From: Gerris lacustris
Taxonomy: Eukaryota; Arthropoda; Insecta; Hemiptera; Gerridae
Length of the DNA: 64,000 nt
NCBI GenBank assembly: GCA_951217055.1
Contig: OX578280.1
Location: 47,247,882-47,311,881, forward strand
Direction: 5' to 3'
Shown here: positions 1 to 64,000 of the stretch, piece by piece
Layout of the letters: every line of letters starts with the position of its first letter
Numbering within the stretch: position 1 is the stretch's first letter
Position numbers and translations under genes: made by a program
The notes under the pieces: generated by a model
The model's database searches: none
Seen by the model: the letters and a program-made list of their open reading frames with translations, nothing else
What the model was told of the DNA's origin: nothing

Positions 1-365
1 TGGTTGTGGTATTTGTTGTGGTTGTGGTATTTGTTGTGGTTGTGGTTGTGGTATTTGTTGTGGTTGTGGTTGTGGTTGTTGTTGTGGTTGTGGTTGGGGT
101 TGTGGTTGTGGTTGTGGTATTTGTTGTGGTTGTAATATTTGTTGTGTATTTGGCCCCGTGGAAAAAAGTTATTATCAAAATTGTTTAGAGTAGAAAAAAG
201 AAATGTCGATTTTTTACCATATTTTATAACTTTTGGTAGGAAATTTTGACGACATTTTGACGACATTATACACTCATAAACGAGTTCATAACACATACCC
301 CAACATTTTGTATTTACTAGTTTTCGTAGGTAAATTTAATTATTATTGAATATTTTATCCAAATG

Positions 366-500
366 TATCACCTACCCCTACACCTATGCCTACCCCTACA
401 CCTACCCCTACACCTACACCTCACCTTCACATATACCTACTTCTACACCTACACCTACTCCTACACCTACCCTTACACACCCACCTACCCCTACACCTAC
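366..500 (+). repeat. CCTACACCTACC-type minisatellite
   Basis: Irregular array of CCTACACCTACCCC units with an inverted copy at 3680-3814. It looks GT-rich and telomere-like, but the unit is not the insect TTAGG repeat. Confidence 0.8.
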
Positions 501-589
501 ACTCATAAACGAGTTCATAACACATAGCCCAGCATTTTGTATTTACTAGTTTTTGTAGGTAAATATTATTATTATTGAAGTATCCGTAT

Positions 590-2558
590 CAGTATTCCTA
601 TCAGTATCCGACGACATGACTATATGAACGACGACATAATGACAACATGATGACGACATGACGACATTATTACGACATTATGACGACACTATGACGACAC
701 GATGAAGACACCATGATGACGATGACGACACGACTAGGACATTATGACGACATGACGACGACATTATGACGACATTAGGACGACATTATGCCGACATTAT
801 GACGACACTATGACGACATGACTATATGAACGACGACATAATGAAAACATGATGACGACATGACGACATGACTATATGAACGACGACATGATGAAAACAC
901 GACATTATAATGACATTATGACGACACTATGACGACATTATGACGACACTATGACACTATAAAGACACGATGATGACAACACGACGAGGACATTATGACG
1001 ACATTATGCCGACATTATGACGACACTATGACGACATTATGACGACATGACTATATGAACGACGACATAATAAAAACATGATGACATGACGACATGACTA
1101 TATGAACGACGACATTATGAAAACACGACATTATGACGACATTATGACGACACTATGACGACATTATGACGACATTATGACGACACTATAAAGACACGAT
1201 GATGACAACACGACGAGGACATTATGACAACATGACGCCGAAATTATGACGACATTATGACGACAATATGACGACACTGTGACGACACTATGACGACACT
1301 ATGACGACATTATAACGACATTATGACGACATGACTATATGAACGACGACATAATTACAACATTATGACGACATGTCGACACTATGACGACACTATGCCG
1401 ACACTATGACGACACTATGCCGACACTATGACGACACTGTGACGACACTGTGACGACACTGTGACGACACTATGACGACACTATGACGACACTATGACGA
1501 CACTATGACGACACTATGACGACACTGTGACGACACTGTGACGACACTGTGACGACACTGTGACGACACTATGACGACACTGTGACGACACTGTGACGAC
1601 ACTGTGACGACACTGTGACGACACTGTGACGACACTGTGACGACACTGTGACGACACTGTGACGACACTGTGACGACACTGTGACGACACTGTGACGACA
1701 CTATGACGACACTATGACTACGATGATGACGATTACATGATGACGTTATGATGACATGATGACGACACGATGCCGCCGTGATGACGACACGATGATGACA
1801 CGATAACGACACGACGAGGACATTATGACGACATGACGCCGACATTATGACGACATGACGCCGACATTATGACGACATTATGACAACATGTCGACACTAT
1901 GACGACACTATGACGACACTATGCCGACACTATGACGACACTATGACGACACTGTGACGACACTGTGACGACACTGTGACGACACTGTGACGACACTGTG
2001 ACGACACTGTGACGACACTGTGACGACACTGTGACGACACTGTGACGATACTATGACGACACTGTGACGACACTATGACGACACAATGACGACACTATGA
2101 CGACACTGTGACGACACTATGACGACACTATGACGACACTGTGACGACACTGTGACGACACTGTAACGACACTATGACGTTACTGTGACGACACTGTGAC
2201 GACACAATGACAACACTATGACGACACTATGACGACACTATGACGACACTGTGACGACACGGTGACGACACTGTAACGACACTATGACGACACTGTGACG
2301 ACACTGTGACGACACTATGACGACACTATGACGACACTATGACGACACTATGACGACACTATGACTACGATGATGACGATTACATGATGACGTTATGATG
2401 ACATGATGACGACACGATTCCGCCGTGATGACAACACGATGATGACACGATAACGACACGACGAGGACATTATGACGACATGACGCCGACATTATGACGA
2501 CATGACGCCGACATTATGACGACATGACTATATGAACGACGACATAATTACAACATTG
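590..2558 (+). repeat. 11-bp satellite, TGACGACACTA/G unit
   Basis: Tandem array of TGACGACACTG and variants (ATG for GTG, ATTATG for ACTATG), period 11, with higher-order pieces such as GACTATATGAACGACGAC recurring. The array is uniform at 1430-1700 and more diverged at 590-1340. Protein-like translations here are repeat artefacts with an 11-residue period. Confidence 0.92.
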
Positions 2559-3570
2559 CCGTCACAGTGTCGTCATAGTGTCGTCACAGTGTCGTCATAG
2601 TGTCGTCACAGTGTCGTCACAGTGTCGTCATAGTGTCGTCACAGTGTCGTCACAGTGTCGTCACAGTGTCGTCACAGTGTCGTCATAGTGTCGTCATAGT
2701 GTCGTCATAGTGTCGTCATAGTGTCGTCACAGTGTCGTCACAGTGTCGTCACAGTGTCGTCATAGTGTCGGCATAGTGTCGTCATAGTGTCGGCATAGTG
2801 TCGTCATAGTGTCGACATGTCGTCATAATGTTGTAATTATGTCGTCGTTCATATAGTCATGTCGTCATAATGTCGTTATAATGTCGTCATAGTGTCGTCA
2901 TAGTGTCGTCACAGTGTCGTCATATTGTCGTCATAATGTCGTCATAATTTCGGCGTCATGTTGTCATAATGTCCTCGTCGTGTTGTCATCATCGTGTCTT
3001 TATAGTGTCGTCATAATGTCGTCATAGTGTCGTCATAATGTCGTCATAATGTCGTGTTTTCATAATGTCGTCGTTCATATAGTCATGTCGTCATGTCATC
3101 ATGTTTTTATTATGTCGTCGTTCATATAGTCATGTCGTCATAATGTCGTCATAGTGTCGTCATAATGTCGGCATAATGTCGTCATAATGTCCTCGTCGTG
3201 TTGTCATCATCGTGTCTTTATAGTGTCATAGTGTCGTCATAGTGTCGTCATAATGTCATTATAATGTCGTGTTTTCATCATGTCGTCGTTCATATAGTCA
3301 TGTCGTCATGTCGTCATCATGTTTTCATTATGTCGTCGTTCATATAGTCATGTCGTCATAGTGTCGTCATAATGTCGGCATAATGTCGTCATAATGTCGT
3401 CCTAATGTCGTCATAATGTCGTCGTCATGTCGTCATAATGTCCTAGTCGTGTCGTCATCGTCATCATGGTGTCTTCATCGTGTCGTCATAGTGTCGTCAT
3501 AATGTCGTAATAATGTCGTCATGTCGTCATCATGTTGTCATTATGTCGTCGTTCATATAGTCATGTCGTC
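2558..3570 (-). repeat. 11-bp satellite, inverted copy
   Basis: The same satellite in opposite orientation (CAGTGTCGTCA). The orientation switches abruptly after TTACAACATTGCC at about 2548-2560. This forms the inner part of the right palindrome arm. Confidence 0.92.
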
Positions 3571-3679
3571 GGATACTGATAGGAATACTGATACGGATAC
3601 TTCAATAATAATAATATTTACCTACAAAAACTAGTAAATACAAAATGCTGGGCTATGTGTTATGAACTCGTTTATGAGT

Positions 3680-3814
3680 GTAGGTGTAGGGGTAGGTGGG
3701 TGTGTAAGGGTAGGTGTAGGAGTAGGTGTAGGTGTAGAAGTAGGTATATGTGAAGGTGAGGTGTAGGTGTAGGGGTAGGTGTAGGGGTAGGCATAGGTGT
3801 AGGGGTAGGTGATA
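3680..3814 (-). repeat. CCTACACCTACC-type minisatellite, inverted copy
   Basis: Reverse complement of 366-500, lying in the right arm of the palindrome. Confidence 0.8.
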
Positions 3815-4035
3815 CATTTGGATAAAATATTCAATAATAATTAAATTTACCTACGAAAACTAGTAAATACAAAATGTTGGGGTATGTGTTATGAACTCGT
3901 TTATGAGTGTATAATGTCGTCAAAATGTCGTCAAAATTTCCTACCAAAAGTTATAAAATATGGTAAAAAATCGACATTTCTTTTTTCTACTCTAAACAAT
4001 TTTGATAATAACTTTTTTCCACGGGGCCAAATACA

Positions 4036-4509
4036 CAACAAATATTACAACCACAACAAATACCACAACCACAACCACAACCCCAACCACAACCACAACA
4101 ACAACCACAACCACAACCACAACAAATACCACAACCACAACCACAACAAATACCACAACCACAACAAATACCACAACCACAACAAATACCACAACCATTA
4201 GGTCCTTTTGGTCCTATAGGTCCTATAGGTCCTAGGACCTATAGGTATTGGGTAATAGGACCTATAGGTCGTAGGTCATATAGGTCCACCACCACAACCA
4301 CAACAAATACCACAACCACAACCACAACAAATACCACAACCACAACTACAACCACAACCACAACAAATACCACAACCTCAACCACAACCACAACCACAAC
4401 TCAACAAATACTACAACCACAACAAATACCACAACCATCACCACAACCACCACCACAACCACAACAACAACCAAAGCCAAAACCACAACCACAACCACAA
4501 CAAATCCTC
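4036..4509. repeat. CCACAA hexamer arrays around a short GGTCCTATAGG block
   Basis: CCACAA/CCACAACAAATA repeats at 4036-4196 and 4287-4509, split by about 90 bases of self-complementary GGTCCTATAGG units (4199-4287). No coding content. Confidence 0.9.
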
Positions 4510-4693
4510 CATAGACCTAGGTCCTATAGGTCTAAGTTCCTATATTACCTAGGACCTATAGGACCTACGACCTAGGACCTATATGACCTACGACCTAAGA
4601 GCCATAGGTCTTAGGACCTAAAACCTTTAGGTCCTATTACCCAAGACCTATAGGTCCTAGGACCTAAAGGACCTACAGGACCTTAAGGACCTA
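4509..4693. repeat. Self-complementary GGTCCTATAGGACC satellite
   Basis: Diverged tandem units such as AGGTCCTATAGGACCT, each nearly its own reverse complement. The block can therefore pair with itself or with the related block at 5030-5400. Confidence 0.85.
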
Positions 4694-5030
4694 ATGGTTG
4701 TGGTTGTGGTATTTGTTGTGGTTGTGTTTGTGGTTGTGGTTGTGGTTGTTGTATGGTTGTGGTTGTGGTATTTGTTGTGGTTGTGTTTGTGTTTGTGGTT
4801 GTGTTTGTGGTTGTGGTTGTGGTTGTGGTTGTGGTGTGGTTGTGGTTGTGGTTATGGTGTGGTGTGGTTGTGGTTGTGGCTGTGGTTGATGTGTGGTTGT
4901 GGTTGTGGTTGTGGTTGTGGTTGTGGTGTGGTTGTGGTGTGGTTGTGGTTGTGGTTGTGGTGTGGTTGTGGTGTGGTTGTGGTTGTGGTTGTGGTATTTA
5001 TTGTGGTTGTGGTTCACAACCACAACCATT
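4694..5030 (+). repeat. TTGTGG hexamer array
   Basis: Tandem GGTTGTGGTTGTGG with GGTGTGG and TTTGTGG variants, in the opposite orientation to 4036-4509. Long open frames exist in both directions but are low complexity. Confidence 0.9.
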
Positions 5031-5400
5031 AGGTCCTGTAGGTCCTAGGACCTAAGACCCATGGGTCCTAGGTCGTAGGTCATATAGGTCCTAGGTCATA
5101 GGTCCTATAGGTCCTAGGTAATATAGGAACTTAGACCTATAGGACCTAGGTCCTATAAATCCTAGGTCCTATAGGACCTAGGTCCCATAAATCCTTGGTC
5201 CTATAGGTCCTAGGTCCTATAAATCCTAGGTCCTATAGGTCCTAGGACCTATAGGTCCTATAGGTCCTAGGTCCAATAGGTCCTAGGTTGTAGGTCCTAT
5301 AGGTCCTAGGTAATATAGGTCCTTAGACCTATAGGTCCTAGGTCTTAGGTTCTAGGTCGAAGGTCCTAGGTCCAAGGCCCTAGACCCTAGGTCCTAGGTC
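5030..5400. repeat. Self-complementary GGTCCTATAGGACC satellite, second block
   Basis: Units of CCTAGGTCCTATAGG and close variants, longer and more regular than the first block. Dense in CCTAGG and CTATAG palindromes, so cruciform formation is plausible. Confidence 0.85.
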
Positions 5401-5401
5401 T

Positions 5402-5495
5402 GTGGTTGTTGTTGTGGTTGTGGTGATGGTTGTGGTTGTGGTGATGGTTGTGGTTGTGGTGATAGTTGTGGTTGTGGTGATAGTTGTGGTTGTGG
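5402..5495 (+). repeat. GTTGTGGTGATG minisatellite
   Basis: About eight units of a TTGTGG-derived 18-bp repeat with GATGG/GATAG insertions, running straight into the 11-bp satellite. Confidence 0.85.
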
Positions 5496-5496
5496 T

Positions 5497-6435
5497 GACG
5501 ACACTGTAACGACACTATGACGACACTGTGACGACACTGTGACGACACTATGACGACACTATGACGACACTATGACGACACTATGACGACACTATGACTA
5601 CGATGATGACGATTACATGATGACGTTATGATGACATGATGACGACACGATTCCGCCGTGATGACAACACGATGATGACACGATAACGACACGACGAGGA
5701 CATTATGACGACATGACGCCGACATTATGACGACATGACGCCGACATTATGACGACATGACTATATGAACGACGACATAATTACAACATTGCCGTCACAG
5801 TGTCGTCATAGTGTCGTCACAGTGTCGTCATAGTGTCGTCACAGTGTCGTCATAGTGTCGTCATAGTGTCGTCATAGTGTCGTCACAGTGTCGTCATAGT
5901 GTCGTCATAGTGTCGTCATAGTGTCGTCACAGTGTCGTCATAGTGTCGTCATTGTGTCGTCATAGTGTCGTCACAGTGTCGACATGTCGTCATAATGTTG
6001 TAATTATGTCGTCGTTCATATAGTCATGTCGTCATAATGTCGTCATAATGTCGGCGTCATGTCGTCATAATGTCGGCGTCATGTCGTCATAATGTTGGCG
6101 TCATGTCGTCATAATGTCCTCGTCGTGTCGTTATCGTGTCATCATCGTGTCGTCATCATGTCATCATAACGTCATCATGTAATCGTCATCATCGTAGTCA
6201 TAGTGTCGTCATAGTGTCGTCATAGTGTCGTCATAGTGTCGTCACAGTGTCGTCACAGTGTCGTCACAGTGTCGTCATAGTGTCGTCACAGTGTCGTCAT
6301 AGTGTCGTCATAGTGTCGTCACAGTGTCGTCACAGTGTCGTCACAGTGTCGTCATAGTGTCGTCATAGTGTCGACATGTCGTCATAATGTTGAAATTATG
6401 TCGTCGTTCATATAGTCATGTCGTCATAATGTCGT
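5497..6435. repeat. Second fold-back of the 11-bp satellite
   Basis: The satellite runs forward to 5793 and then inverted from 5794, switching at the same TTACAACATTGCC junction seen near 2560. About 290 bases before the switch are a direct copy of about 2271-2560 (offset 3233), including the GATTCCGCCGTGATGAC variant. Confidence 0.9.
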
Positions 6436-6612
6436 TGTGGTTGTGGTTGTGGTTATGGTTGTGGTTGTGGTGTGTTGTGGTTGTTGTTGTGGTTGTGGTT
6501 GTTGTTGTGGTTGTTTGTTGTTGTGGTTGTGGTTGTTGTTGTGGTTGTGGTTGTTGTTGTTGTGGTATTTGTTGTGGTTGTGGTTGTGGTTGTGGTTGTG
6601 GTATTTGTTGTG
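6436..6612 (+). repeat. TTGTGG array with GTTGTT variants
   Basis: Hexamer array joining the inverted satellite to the 349-bp direct repeat. Confidence 0.88.
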
Positions 6613-6617
6613 TATTT

Positions 6618-6966
6618 GACCCCGTGGAAACAAGTTATTATCAAAATTGTTCAGAGTAGAAAAAAGAAATGTCGATTTTTTACCATATTTTATAACTTTT
6701 GGTACACTTTGACTACGAAAAGCAAATTGATATGGGTATCAAATTAAAGAGGACAGTGTATAGAAGACTTTAAAAAACACCGCACATCGTTATCACTCTT
6801 TGTTCCGGAGATATTGGCGTTGCAGTGAATAGGCCAAATTTGGGTCTTCAATAGGGGGTGGTGGGGGAAGCAAGCGGTGGCACTCGATATGATAATATGG
6901 AAAATGCTTCCCTAAACCCCTTCTAAACGATGGTGTAAAGAAAGTTTAGTATTTAATTTTTCCCCC
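6618..6966 (+). repeat. 349-bp direct repeat, copy 1
   Basis: Starts GACCCCGTGGAAACAAG and ends AATTTTTCCCCC; nearly identical to 8303-8651 (offset 1685). Its first 80-90 bases also occur at about 150-236 and inverted at about 3944-4029 in the palindrome. It could be the LTR or TIR of an element I cannot identify; no coding capacity. Confidence 0.88.
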
Positions 6967-6977
6967 ATTTGTTGTAG

Positions 6978-7345
6978 TTGAGTGGTTGTGGTATTTTTTT
7001 GTGGTTGTGGTATTTGTTGTGGTTGTGGTATTTGTATTTGTTGTGGTTGTGGTTGTGGTTGTGGTGTGGTTGTGTTGATGGTTGTGGTATTTGTTGTGGT
7101 TGTGGTGTGGTATTTGTTGTTGTGGTATTTGTTGTAGTTTAGGTTGTGGTATTTTTTGTGGTTGTGGTATTTGTTGTGGTTGTGGTATTTGTATTTGTTG
7201 TGGTTGTGGTATTTTTTGTGGTTGTGGTATTTGTTATGGTTGTGGTTTTGGTTGTGGTGATGGTTGTGATTGTGGTGATGGTTGTGGTTGTGGTTGTGGT
7301 TATGGTTGTGGTTGAGGTTGTAGTTGTGGTTGTGGTGTGGTCAGT
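6978..7345 (+). repeat. TTGTGG / GGTATTTG array
   Basis: Hexamer array with frequent TATTTGTTG spacers, ending at about 7345 in GTCAGTGTCAATGTC. This is the last of the hexamer blocks. Confidence 0.88.
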
Positions 7346-8302
7346 GTCAGTGTCAATGTCAGGTTTTTTTTTTTATCAAATTATAGCATGCTTCACAGTT
7401 AGTACTACATGCGGTTAAAGGTCACAATAAAATTTAAAAGTGGTTTATGTAGGACCATACACATCGATAACAACAATGACGGAGAGATAAATAATAAAAT
7501 TTTCAGCAATTAGAAGTTGCTGTAGGCGTAGTAAAAACAAGTTAGTAACAATAACATGAACGGAAAAATATTCAAATTAATATAGGCACTTATGTACAAA
7601 CTTAATTACACACAAAAGTATCACAGTTAAAAGAATGTTGATGTGCAAAGTTTAAAATTTTAGTACTTTTGAAGATATAGGTGTAAATAAGGTTGAAACT
7701 TATTTGGGACCATCAATTGCCTAATGGTGACCTACGATTTAAATTTCATTAAAATCGGAAGAGTAGTTTTTAAGATAATTGTTGGTTCGCAGAAATGCGG
7801 TTTACAATTATTTATCTTTTTCCAACTACAATATCTCGGTTTGTATCACTTTAAACATGCATAGGACCTTTTTTATGCAGAATTATGGGAAAATATTTTT
7901 GTCAAAAACATTTCTCTTCAAAAAAAATAAACTGTTTTGCGAGAAAAGGTTAAAAAATTATTATTTTTAGATTTTATGGTGGAGGGAGGGGGCCACTCCC
8001 CCCCCCCCCCCCCCCCCCCCCCCGCCCTCAAGAGGTGGGAACTTTACTGTTTCTTACTACTACACCCTTAAGAGTTTTTTCGCAAAGTTTCAATACTTTA
8101 TAAATCATTTACCCTATTATTCCTTATTTTCCTGGACTAAATAGAGTTCACAGTCAACACTATTAGCAGCTTTCCATACTACACGCATCCGCTATTTCCG
8201 CTTTTTTCCCCCTCTTGCATTAGAGTTGTTATGACATATTATACATCGAATTAAAGGTAATAAAATAATCTACACGTTTTATTTAACCACATTTTTAGTG
8301 CC
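7346..8302. other. Spacer between the 349-bp repeats, no gene seen
   Basis: AT-rich sequence with a poly-C run (about 7998-8023) beside G-rich sequence (GGTGGAGGGAGGGGGCC). Nothing I recognise as coding. It may be the interior of the element bounded by the 349-bp repeats. Confidence 0.5.
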
Positions 8303-8651
8303 GACCCCGTGGAAAAAAGTTATTATCAAAATTGTTCAGAGTAGAAAAAAGAAATGTCGATTTTTTACCATATTTTATAACTTTTGGTACACTTTGACTA
8401 CGAAAAGCAAATTGATATGGGTATCAAATTAAAGAGGACAGTGTATAGAAGACTTTAAAAAACACCGCACATCGTTATCACTCTTTGTTCCGGAGATATT
8501 GGCGTTGCAGTGAATAGGCCAAATTTGGGTCTTCAATAGGGGGTGGTGGGGGAAGCAAGCGGTGGCACTCGATATGATAATATGGAAAATGCTTCCCTAA
8601 ACCCCTTCTAAACGATGGTGTAAAGAAAGTTTAGTATTTAATTTTTCCCCC
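8303..8651 (+). repeat. 349-bp direct repeat, copy 2
   Basis: Second copy of 6618-6966, beginning GACCCCGTGGAAAAAAG. Not flanked by TTGTGG repeats on the left, unlike copy 1. Confidence 0.88.
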
Positions 8652-9995
8652 CTTTTTTGCTTATTTGTACTGGTCTACACCTCAGGATTTACACTCTGGA
8701 GGGTGAATTCTGTAATTTTGAATCATTCATTATAAAGTGGGTTAAGTGTGTTGTTAGAGAGATGCATGTGCTGCTATCAAGTATCAATTTGATTCAACTA
8801 TTTAAATTAAGAAACTTTCTCAATACGTATCATTGCATTATTGTTCTCTACAATATGTTGTACATGTTGAAAAGGGATTATTCAGGTGAGAATCGAATTG
8901 AAAACTAAGGTAGGAATTCCTTCCAGATATAGTCTTATTTAAAGAGTTGGTCTATTAGGGTGTGAAGAAAATTTTCTACTTTAAAATTTTCTCAAAACAG
9001 GAATTTAGAAAAAATAGTGAAAAGGAATTTAGGAAACTATTGCTTAAGGTGAGCAACTTGCTCTTAATTTTGTGATGATGAAAGTATAGTTGAAATTGTT
9101 CAGCATCAATAACTGCCAAGGCAATAAATTACTTATACATCCTCGTGATTATTATATTACATCTTTAAAAATTTGGTTTTCAATATGCATAGTTATCAAA
9201 ATAATCTCTGTCACGCAATATAAGGTACAGGGAACATGCCTTTTAGGACACCAATCCACAGGTTCTTGTATCAGGCGTGTTTTCCTCTAAATTTCTTAGG
9301 TAAGAGAAATTTAAAAGGAGGGATTTGGGGTGTTTTATCAAATATGCCATACCCTCAGACTAAATGTGCATTCTGTATACTTTGGTCACTCTTGTTGAAA
9401 CTGGATAAACACAACCAGCTACCTCTCAACTGTTTCTGAAAGCAGATGGTCAACTGTCATCGTTGTTGATCTTTCCAAGTGCACCGACGAGACATCAACG
9501 ACAATGCCATGAGTAATTCGATGATTTTAAATACTACTACCCAATCAAGGGGCCAAGGAACTTTCAGAAGATTATTATATAATGCGACCAAATTGTTAAG
9601 TGTCAAATGTAGTCAAATAGACGATTCCTGTAACATCTCATAAGAATAAAAAGGACATTGTTATCCCTAAACAGTTATTTTCTACTAAAAACTAAAACTC
9701 TTCACTAAATCCCTGATTTAGCACATCTTATAAGACCTTTTTAATTCTAATAATGTCCTCTCAAAATTAGCCCAAACATAATAATATATTGCTAAGTAAA
9801 AAAAATTAAAAATAATGTTTAAATTATTGGCAATTGAAGAAAAAAAAAAAAAAAACCTTTTTTCATCAAAATATATATTTTTAGATATTCTCCCAGTAAT
9901 ATAATTTAATGAAGTTCCGTTAAAAAGGACTTTTAACATCTAATTTAAATGTAGATAATTTTATATTGTTTTCATCAAGTAATATTGGTGGTGTT
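8652..9995. other. Intergenic, nothing recognised
   Basis: AT-rich sequence downstream of the channel gene, with a poly-A run at about 9839-9855. Short open frames look random. No RNA gene seen. Confidence 0.5.
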
Positions 9996-10012
9996 TTTAT
10001 TATTTCTTTATT
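9996..10012 (-). promoter_or_regulatory. Candidate polyadenylation signals after the channel stop
   Basis: Two AATAAA hexamers on the minus strand (TTTATT at 9996-10001 and 10007-10012), about 60-75 bases past the TAG stop. The spacing suits a short 3' UTR. The region is very AT-rich, so chance occurrence is possible. Confidence 0.45.
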
Positions 10013-10069
10013 TCAATTAAAAGTTCCCTCTTAACTAACCCATTTTTTAAAAAAAACCTAAGAGTAAGT

Positions 10070-64000
<53,931 letters not shown>

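Larger units (their letters stand above)
1..4179. repeat. Giant inverted repeat (palindrome), arms about 1.6 kb
   Basis: Sequence from 1 to about 1630 reappears reverse-complemented from about 2558 to 4179; the outer parts match base for base (346-549 against 3631-3834). About 930 bases of similar satellite separate the arms. Each arm in order holds TTGTGG repeats, a unique-looking block (about 145-360), a CCTACACCTACC minisatellite and an 11-bp satellite. One-unit length differences occur in the satellite, since paired coordinates sum to 4180 outside and 4191 inside. The left arm is cut by the window edge. Confidence 0.93.

Noticed and set aside
366..500. Telomere repeat
   Set aside because: CCTACACCTACCCC is not TTAGG and the array is short, irregular and internal to a palindrome.
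590..3570. CRISPR-like array
   Set aside because: Units are head-to-tail 11-mers without spacers, in a eukaryotic genome.
6..7418. Many open frames of Val/Gly/Cys or Thr/His/Asn/Gln repeats, including a 112-residue pair on opposite strands at 4691-5032
   Set aside because: They are translations of TTGTGG/CCACAA hexamers and the 11-bp satellite; no codon structure, open in several frames at once.

Overview
The window is animal nuclear DNA, most likely arthropod and probably insect. It is strongly AT-rich and carries short exons in long introns, with tRNA-derived SINEs, mariner-, hAT- and RTE-type remnants and many fold-back elements. I cannot name the species. No prokaryotic features are present.

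The only gene I can support is a T-type (Cav3) voltage-gated calcium channel alpha-1 subunit, the orthologue of Drosophila Ca-alpha1T. It lies on the minus strand from 64000 down to 10070 and its 5' part is outside the window. I placed 23 coding exons joined by 22 GT-AG introns. Splice phases agree at every junction, giving one open frame of 1273 residues and a TAG stop. The order is: domain II pore and S6 (63896-64000, 53660-53815), a long Ser/Pro/Arg-rich II-III linker spread over seven exons (51424 to 38628), domain III (37791 to 34864), domain IV (33953 to 28107), then an acidic and basic cytoplasmic tail (18169 to 10070). The visible pore residues are Glu (II), Asp (III), Asp (IV), which is the T-type EEDD pattern minus domain I.

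Positions 1-10069 lie downstream of the gene. Positions 1-7345 are almost wholly repetitive: a giant palindrome (about 1.6 kb arms) containing an 11-bp satellite, flanked by TTGTGG/CCACAA hexamer arrays and a self-complementary GGTCCTATAGG satellite, with a second copy of the fold-back junction at 5504-6435. A 349-bp direct repeat (6618 and 8303) shares sequence with the palindrome flanks. Positions 8652-10069 show no gene.

The introns hold most of the accessory content: a mariner-like long-TIR element (13409-15203) beside another MITE (15214-15592), fold-back elements carrying hammerhead-like cores (26008-26280 and 31027-31694), a 5S-rRNA-like retroelement (32060-32795), a 348-bp tandem SINE/tRNA-like array ending in a perfect hairpin (43911-44870), hAT-like and piggyBac-like MITEs, a mariner transposase remnant (54475-55122), an RTE-like LINE remnant (57420-58020), and a 2.5-kb element with about 150-bp TIRs (58718-61265). 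The strongest candidates for something under-described are the hammerhead-bearing snapback elements, the palindromic satellite block, the self-folding SINE array, and a perfect 31-bp hairpin just inside the 5' splice site of a 206-nt channel intron.
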